The notes below the pieces were generated by a model that worked only from the letters and a program-made list of their open reading frames with translations, searched no databases and was not told the DNA's origin. From contig MGRI01000010.1 in NCBI GenBank assembly GCA_001798105.1, positions 4,724 to 15,708 of the forward strand: 10,985 nucleotides of DNA. The letters are read 5' to 3'. The DNA is from Deltaproteobacteria bacterium RIFCSPHIGHO2_02_FULL_40_11 (lineage in GTDB: Bacteria; Bdellovibrionota; JACOXK01; 2-02-FULL-40-11). Position numbers and translations under genes: made by a program. This document shows, piece by piece, positions 7,256-10,985 of the stretch. The stretch's first letter is position 1. Each line of letters begins with the position of its first letter.

Positions 7256-7639
7256 GTGTTTAAATCTGAACTAACACACTTAGCCTATGCTGGAACTATC
7301 TTTAAGATTGAATTCTATGTAGCTCCTTCTGGGCGGGCGTTAGCTGAAGAGTGGCTTAATTCTATATCGCTTGATTTTCAAAAGAAATTTGCTGCTCTTT
7401 TTGTAAGACTTGGAGATCATGGAAAAATTTGGAATGAACAAAAGTTTAAACATTTAGAAGGATCAAGCCAAATATTTGAATTTAAGGCTGATTCTGGACG
7501 GATCTTATGTTTTTTCTTTCATGGAAAGAGAGTCATTTTAACCCATGGGTTCTTTAAAAAAGGAACTAAAACTCCAAAAGGAGAAATTGAGAGAGCTCAC
7601 CTGTTTAAAGAAGAATTTGAAAGGAGAATAAAAGTATGA
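7256..7639 (+). CDS. Toxin of the Gp49-like / HigB (RelE-superfamily) type
   Basis: This 127-residue protein resembles the phage-derived Gp49-like family (DUF891). Members are RelE-fold toxins that act as ribosome-dependent mRNA endonucleases. Landmarks are IFKIEFYVAPSGRALAEEWL (15-34), GKIWNEQKFKHLEGS (56-70), IFEFKADSGRILCFFFHGKRVILTHGFFKK (73-102) and the closing TPKGEIERA (106-114). The usual basic and aromatic residues of the fold are present, but I cannot name catalytic residues with certainty. The start is GTG with no ribosome site. An in-frame ATG at 7238 is cut off by a TAA two codons later, so GTG is the first usable start. The N-terminal 14 residues are longer than the conserved fold needs. 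The stop overlaps the antitoxin ATG (ATGA), giving the toxin-first order typical of HigBA-like pairs. Confidence 0.87.
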   Translation: MFKSELTHLAYAGTIFKIEFYVAPSGRALAEEWLNSISLDFQKKFAALFVRLGDHGKIWNEQKFKHLEGSSQIFEFKADSGRILCFFFHGKRVILTHGFFKKGTKTPKGEIERAHLFKEEFERRIKV

Positions 7640-7929
7640 AAAAGAAGCTAAAAAGTTGGGTTCAAGAAAAATTAGTAAATCCAAAATTTAAAAAAGCATT
7701 TGAAGAAGAATATGAAAAACTTTCTATAGGGGAACAATTGGCAAAACTAAGACTTCAAGCAGGCCTCACTCAAGCCGAAGTAGCTAAAAAAGTAAAAACC
7801 ACTGCTTCAGCCATTAGTCGATATGAAAATGGTGAATATGATCGGTATGAATTAAGGACTCTTCAAAAAATTGTTGCTGCTTGTGGAGGAAAGTTAAAAA
7901 TTATTTTTGATTATAAAGAAGCGGCATAA
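7636..7929 (+). CDS. XRE-family antitoxin (HigA-like)
   Basis: This 97-residue protein has a Cro/C1-type helix-turn-helix: GEQLAKLRLQAGLTQAEVAKKVKTTASAISRYENGEY (32-68). A short C-terminal strand, GGKLKIIFDY, follows (84-93). The N-terminal 30 residues (KSWVQEKLVNPKFKKAFEEEYEKL) form the helix often seen in antitoxins of Gp49-like toxins, likely to contact the toxin. AAGGAG (7621-7626) lies nine bases before the ATG, which gives the antitoxin a better ribosome site than the toxin. The gene overlaps the toxin by four bases. It should neutralise the toxin and repress the pair through the palindrome at 7227-7250. Confidence 0.92.
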   Translation: MKKKLKSWVQEKLVNPKFKKAFEEEYEKLSIGEQLAKLRLQAGLTQAEVAKKVKTTASAISRYENGEYDRYELRTLQKIVAACGGKLKIIFDYKEAA

Positions 7930-7940
7930 TAAAAAAACAT

Positions 7941-8027
7941 ATGAATTCTAAAAAACTGAGATTTGAATTTGCTCCTCAAGAAAAATTAAAATTTGTTGAA
8001 CCGTTATGTGGAAGCCTCTACGCGTAA
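7941..8027 (+). CDS. Possible 28-codon ORF or gene remnant after the antitoxin
   Basis: ATG at 7941 opens a frame reading MNSKKLRFEFAP... and ending ...CGSLYA before TAA at 8025. It has no ribosome site. It may be the leftover start of a gene truncated at the edge of the accessory block, or chance. The rest of 7930-8059 shows nothing else I can name. Confidence 0.15.
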   Translation: MNSKKLRFEFAPQEKLKFVEPLCGSLYA

Positions 8028-8059
8028 GTAGTTTGAAAATTTATCTTCCTAAAGCGAAG

Positions 8060-8088
8060 GCAGCTCATTAGCGCACAATTGCGGTGAG
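8060..8088. repeat. Direct repeat copy 2 bounding the accessory block (3' end of coiled-coil gene)
   Basis: This matches 4131-4159 at 26 of 29 positions. On the minus strand it provides the end LTAIVR and TAA (8068-8070) of the 519-residue protein. On the plus strand it can still be read in the phosphatase frame as QLISAQLR and TGA (8085-8087). No gene is in frame upstream of that tail, so it is a relic. Confidence 0.85.
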
Positions 8089-9627
8089 TTTCCAATTTTC
8101 TTGGTCTTTTTTTAAAAAAAGTTGGGGCCTTGTATTTGGCCAAGAAACTTTTGCGCGGTTGATGCTCAGGAGCTCAAATTTTCCCAATTGCATGAGGTCA
8201 TCTGTTGTCATTTGCCGAGGAAAATATGAATCGATGGCGCCATAAATTTTATCTGAAACCACACGGCAACGATCCTGGTGAAGATTCGCATAATCTCGCT
8301 CCAAACGCTGTCTTTCAACTTCTTTCACCTGCGCTGCCGAAGTTTCATTCTTTTGAAATAAAAGGTCTTTTAATTTTTCCGAAACACGCTGTTTTGTTTC
8401 ATGCAGTTGATATAATTTTTGGGGATCCTCTTGGATGTCTTGAATTTCTGTTTCAAGTTCTGAAAGTTTCATTTGGAGTTTCTCAATTTCAAAATCCAGG
8501 TTTGAATATTCGGCGTCAATTTTAGCTTCCGTTTCTAAAATTTTTTCTTCGAGCGTTGCCACATCTGAAAAAGACTGTGGCATGCCATCCACCGCAATGT
8601 AAAGCTCATCGACCCATACAAACCGATCAATGTTTTCATACGAAAGCTTACGTTCTTTAAGCATGTCAAAAACGTTCGGCACCTGAGTCAGTAATAAATC
8701 CATGAGTTCCTGTTTTTGTTCTTGGGTCGCAGCTTCGAGTGCAGCTTTTTGAGGATCGAACCGAAGCCGATTCACAGCTCTTGGAAATTGAATTGTTTCG
8801 TCTTCGATCGCTTCTCCCACAATGACCCCATTTAGCCCTTTAAAATACGCCAAAGGAAAAAGCGCATGATTTAAAAATATTTTTTTGTTTTTTGGGGAAT
8901 TTTCTATTTCCACAGAAATTCCCCAAAAAGAAACCGATTTTTTTTCGCCCAGCTCTGTGATTAAAAGAGAATCGATCCGTTCTTTTTGAAATCCAATGAC
9001 CTTCGAAATTTTAAAATTCGGGTAGGCCTTAAAATCGATATCGATCATTTTGGGCGCAGCATCCGGCGCTTCATAAAATGCAATTTTTGCCGAGTCTTTC
9101 GCAATGGAAACCACTTTCTGTGTAAATTCCGGATAGGTTAAAAAATCGCCCACGCGCACATCTTTCCAGAGCATTTCTTTTGAAAATTCCAACATATAAT
9201 TTTTGGAATCTTTTTGGTCTGAACTTTCCGATTTAAATTCAACCTGTTTTAGGTTTGAAAACTGTGTCGCCGCAGATAATATGCCAAGCAAAAGACTGTG
9301 CGCGGGATTTAAAAATCCCCAAAGCATTCCCCCTTCATCTGTTTGGACCAAAGCATGGACATTTTGTTCATGTTGGAAAATCGATATTTTTTGAATATCT
9401 TGAACATCAATTTCGATAAATTCCGCATTCTTTTTTGTTTCAAGTTTGTCTTCAAAATAAAAAAGTTGAACAGGAAAAAAACTGTCTTTTGACATTTGAA
9501 CGTGCAAGGGATCTAAATTCAATCTTTCAATCGTCACATCCAATTGTCCTTCAAATAAGAAAGCCCCCCAAAGCGACATTTGAAAACCAAAAATAAAAAG
9601 AATAAAAAGATAACGCATCTTGCTCAA
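8068..9627 (-). CDS. Secreted coiled-coil protein of unknown function
   Basis: I do not recognise this protein of 519 residues from TTG, or 516 from the ATG at 9618. A hydrophobic signal segment (MRYLFILFIFGFQMSLWGAF, 4-23) is followed by a likely signal-peptidase site near WGA/AFL. Residues 25-350 are mixed alpha/beta with no motif I can name. Residues about 355-450 are strongly heptad-like and charged (EEKILETEAKIDAEYSNLDF, then EKLQMKLSELETEIQDIQE), so a coiled coil is likely. A small C-terminal domain (455-519) ends WKLTAIVR. Periplasmic location is inferred. The start region is odd: a perfect AGGAGG (9645-9650) faces an ATG at 9638 opening only MLKD, whose TGA overlaps the TTG at 9627. 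The gene is divergent from the kelch lipoprotein gene, so the two may share control. Its 3' end lies in repeat copy 2. Confidence 0.82.
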   Translation of the reverse strand: MSKMRYLFILFIFGFQMSLWGAFLFEGQLDVTIERLNLDPLHVQMSKDSFFPVQLFYFEDKLETKKNAEFIEIDVQDIQKISIFQHEQNVHALVQTDEGGMLWGFLNPAHSLLLGILSAATQFSNLKQVEFKSESSDQKDSKNYMLEFSKEMLWKDVRVGDFLTYPEFTQKVVSIAKDSAKIAFYEAPDAAPKMIDIDFKAYPNFKISKVIGFQKERIDSLLITELGEKKSVSFWGISVEIENSPKNKKIFLNHALFPLAYFKGLNGVIVGEAIEDETIQFPRAVNRLRFDPQKAALEAATQEQKQELMDLLLTQVPNVFDMLKERKLSYENIDRFVWVDELYIAVDGMPQSFSDVATLEEKILETEAKIDAEYSNLDFEIEKLQMKLSELETEIQDIQEDPQKLYQLHETKQRVSEKLKDLLFQKNETSAAQVKEVERQRLERDYANLHQDRCRVVSDKIYGAIDSYFPRQMTTDDLMQLGKFELLSINRAKVSWPNTRPQLFLKKDQENWKLTAIVR

Positions 9628-9638
9628 TCTTTTAGCAT
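9624..9638 (-). CDS. Four-codon mini-ORF (MLKD) coupled to the coiled-coil gene
   Basis: ATG at 9638 lies six bases from a perfect AGGAGG (9645-9650) and encodes MLKD before TGA. That TGA overlaps the TTG start of the long frame (TTGA), a re-initiation geometry like the nadE/phosphatase junction. Alternatively a minus-one slip on AAAA would give MLKRLSKMRYLF, a good signal-peptide n-region. A base-level error is also possible. Confidence 0.35.
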   Translation of the reverse strand: MLKD

Positions 9639-9711
9639 ATTCAACCTCCTGTGCAAATGCATAAAATTTCTACTTGCCGTCGCAAATACAGGCTGGTATT
9701 GGAAGAGAACT

Positions 9712-10959
9712 ATGAAGAAAACTTTATACATTCTAATCTCTTTTACATTCCTCCAATGCGGTGATCCAGGTTGGCGCACCCATGGCACAGTTTCTCAAAG
9801 AACGGTTTATTTGCCAGAAGCGCTGTATGGCCACCAGGCAACAACCCTGCCAGACGGAAATATTTTGGTAACAGGCGGATTGGATCGCCAAGACGATGCC
9901 CAAAGATGGGCTTATCTTTGGCAAGTTCACCGAAGACAAGCTGAAAATATTGGCGGTTATTTTGGACAAGATTCATTAGAAGTCCCCCGCGTCTTTCATC
10001 AACAAACGATGATGACGATTTTAGGCGGCTATGGCGATGTTTTGATTTCGGGCGGTGATACAGAGTCTGGGATTACGGCTACCTGCGAAGTATACGACTA
10101 TTCTAGAGATCGCATTTATCGAACCGGCCATCTAAGAACAGATCGAAAAAATCATACGTTAACGGAAATCAATGACCCAACTTCCCCTGCCATGCATGGA
10201 CAAATTTTAGCAACGGGTGGAAGAACAGATTCTGGATTTTTTTCCACAGAAATTACAAATAAAGCTGAAGTATATCACCCCAGAGGCGGAAGCTGGGCAG
10301 AGCTTTCTTCTAGACTCAATATTGGCAGAGAAAAACATACCTCTACCATGATGGCAAATGGCATGGTTTTAATTGTGGGCGGAAATACAAATAATGGCGT
10401 AACCAATACGGCAGAAGTTTTTGATCCAGCCTCTCAAAGATTTATGATGATTCCATCCACGCTGTCCATTCCCAGACAATTGCACACGGCAACTTATATT
10501 GATAATGGCACACCCTTTAACCCCTCAGACGATGCTGTTTTAATTGTAGGCGGGAGAGGAACTGGCAGTGATGGATACGATAGCGCAGATTTATATGATG
10601 TAAAAACAACCCGTTTTATCCCTGTCAGCGGAAGACTGAATCATGGTGTTTTTTATCATACCGCCACACGCCTCCAAGACACGTCTTTGGGAGATGTTGT
10701 TATTTCTGGAGGATTTAAAGATGAGCCTGGATTTTTTGGTGGAACTTATGGCACAAATCCGACAGACGATGTCATGGTGTTTCACTATACCTATGATCCC
10801 ATCTTAGGCCCATCGGGAGTTTTTGCAAAAACAACAGATCTCATTCGTGTTCGCGCCATGCATACTTCCAATACCATTCGCATTCGCACCCTTTTATTTT
10901 TAGGGGGCGTCGATGGCTCCGAAGATGCCAGAAATACTGGCGAAGAATTTTTTTATTAA
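9712..10959 (+). CDS. Kelch-type beta-propeller, probable lipoprotein
   Basis: The frame is open from 9580, but the upstream part would overlap the divergent gene and has no secretion signal. The ATG at 9712, with GGAAGAG before it (9701-9707), gives MKKTLYILISFTFLQCGDPG, a lipoprotein-like signal ending at C16. The -1 Gln is unusual for a lipobox, so lipidation is likely but not certain. The 415-residue protein carries kelch-style repeats with Gly-Gly doublets at 55, 114, 169, 223, 280, 333 and 398, about 53-65 residues apart. They sit in blocks such as HTSTMMANGMVLIVGG and HTATYIDNG...AVLIVGG, often followed by AEVYHP or AEVFDP strands. Seven blades would make one closed propeller. Such proteins usually bind ligands or partners. 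No catalytic residues of galactose oxidase are recognisable. The last residues (GEEFFY) sit next to a hairpin. Confidence 0.85.
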   Translation: MKKTLYILISFTFLQCGDPGWRTHGTVSQRTVYLPEALYGHQATTLPDGNILVTGGLDRQDDAQRWAYLWQVHRRQAENIGGYFGQDSLEVPRVFHQQTMMTILGGYGDVLISGGDTESGITATCEVYDYSRDRIYRTGHLRTDRKNHTLTEINDPTSPAMHGQILATGGRTDSGFFSTEITNKAEVYHPRGGSWAELSSRLNIGREKHTSTMMANGMVLIVGGNTNNGVTNTAEVFDPASQRFMMIPSTLSIPRQLHTATYIDNGTPFNPSDDAVLIVGGRGTGSDGYDSADLYDVKTTRFIPVSGRLNHGVFYHTATRLQDTSLGDVVISGGFKDEPGFFGGTYGTNPTDDVMVFHYTYDPILGPSGVFAKTTDLIRVRAMHTSNTIRIRTLLFLGGVDGSEDARNTGEEFFY

Positions 10960-10983
10960 ATTATGCACTACGTGCATAATTTA
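10957..10983. terminator. Hairpin at the end of the kelch gene, possible bidirectional terminator
   Basis: A perfect 12-bp stem, TAAATTATGCAC / GTGCATAATTTA, with the three-base loop TAC begins at the stop codon itself. The stem is A/T-rich and lacks a clear downstream T-run within the window, so it is not a textbook intrinsic terminator. The symmetrical shape would serve both directions. Confidence 0.5.
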
Positions 10984-10985
10984 CC

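Larger units (their letters stand above)
4160..8059. other. Accessory block inserted between two convergent genes
   Basis: The block lies exactly between the two copies of the 29-bp direct repeat and holds two LysR/secreted-protein modules, a repeat-bearing spacer and a toxin-antitoxin pair. Such content is typical of strain-variable DNA. Its codon use looks more A/T-rich in the LysR genes than in the flanking phosphatase and nadE, though I did not compute composition. No integrase, transposase, tRNA or terminal inverted repeat was found, so the mode of entry is unknown. Insertion is inferred from the repeat structure. Confidence 0.65.

Noticed and set aside
4160..8059. A complete transposon, prophage or integron
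   Set aside because: There is no transposase, integrase, phage structural gene, terminal inverted repeat or short target duplication. The 29-bp repeats are derived from host gene ends.
8205..8525. 106-residue plus-strand frame inside the coiled-coil gene
   Set aside because: It is antisense to the coiled-coil region of a well-supported long gene, has no recognisable motif, and is explained by codon bias.
9580..9711. N-terminal extension of the kelch gene to an ATG at 9580
   Set aside because: It would overlap the start of the divergent gene, encodes a lysine-rich non-signal stretch, and buries the signal peptide 44 residues inside. The ATG at 9712 has a ribosome site and a proper signal sequence.
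1..10985. CRISPR array, tRNA or rRNA genes
   Set aside because: No regularly spaced repeats, cloverleaf-like segments or conserved rRNA sequence were seen on either strand.

Overview
This is an AT-rich bacterial chromosome segment. Signal peptides, a lipoprotein-like protein and a periplasm-facing phosphatase suggest a Gram-negative cell envelope. Codon use mixes very A/T-rich stretches with 'gcc/cgc/ggc' blocks. The genes alone do not fix the phylum. A Bdellovibrionota/Myxococcota-like or uncultured 'deltaproteobacterial' lineage is my guess, not something shown by the sequence.

Layout. (1) Positions 1-4158 hold a tight plus-strand operon: the C-terminal part of a patatin-like phospholipase, then glutamine-dependent NAD+ synthetase (nadE), then a membrane-anchored alkaline phosphatase. 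The junctions are ATGA and TTGA stop/start overlaps, so the three genes are probably translationally coupled. (2) Positions 4160-8059 are an accessory block of about 3.9 kb. It carries two consecutive modules, each a small secreted protein on the minus strand divergent from a LysR-type regulator on the plus strand (4174-5552 and 5583-7040). These are followed by a short repeat-rich intergenic stretch (7041-7219) and a toxin-antitoxin pair of the Gp49-like (HigB-type) toxin and XRE antitoxin kind (7256-7929). (3) Positions 8068-10959 return to sequence that looks like the first part: a minus-strand gene for a secreted coiled-coil protein of unknown function, divergent from a plus-strand kelch-type beta-propeller lipoprotein. 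A 12-bp-stem hairpin ends that gene.

The main observation is that the accessory block is bracketed by a 29-bp direct repeat (4131-4159 and 8060-8088, 26 of 29 identical). Copy 1 is the 3' end of the phosphatase gene. Copy 2 is the 3' end of the minus-strand coiled-coil gene. Each copy still encodes the C-terminal tail of both proteins, with stop codons in both directions. The simplest reading is that the two genes once met tail to tail with a 20-bp overlap, and the block entered at that overlap, duplicating it and leaving both genes intact. No integrase or transposase is visible in the block.

Within the block, the two LysR proteins are paralogues sharing an unusual effector-domain signature (LDGW-x-D then PR, and AYLP). 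Each has promoter- and operator-like sequence in its divergent intergenic region. The toxin-antitoxin promoter carries a 24-bp palindrome over its spacer and -10 box and seems to drive a leaderless GTG start. The coiled-coil gene also has an odd start: a strong ribosome site serves a four-codon mini-ORF whose stop overlaps the gene's TTG start, unless a frameshift is present. All functional names rest on motif recognition by eye; no database search was run.
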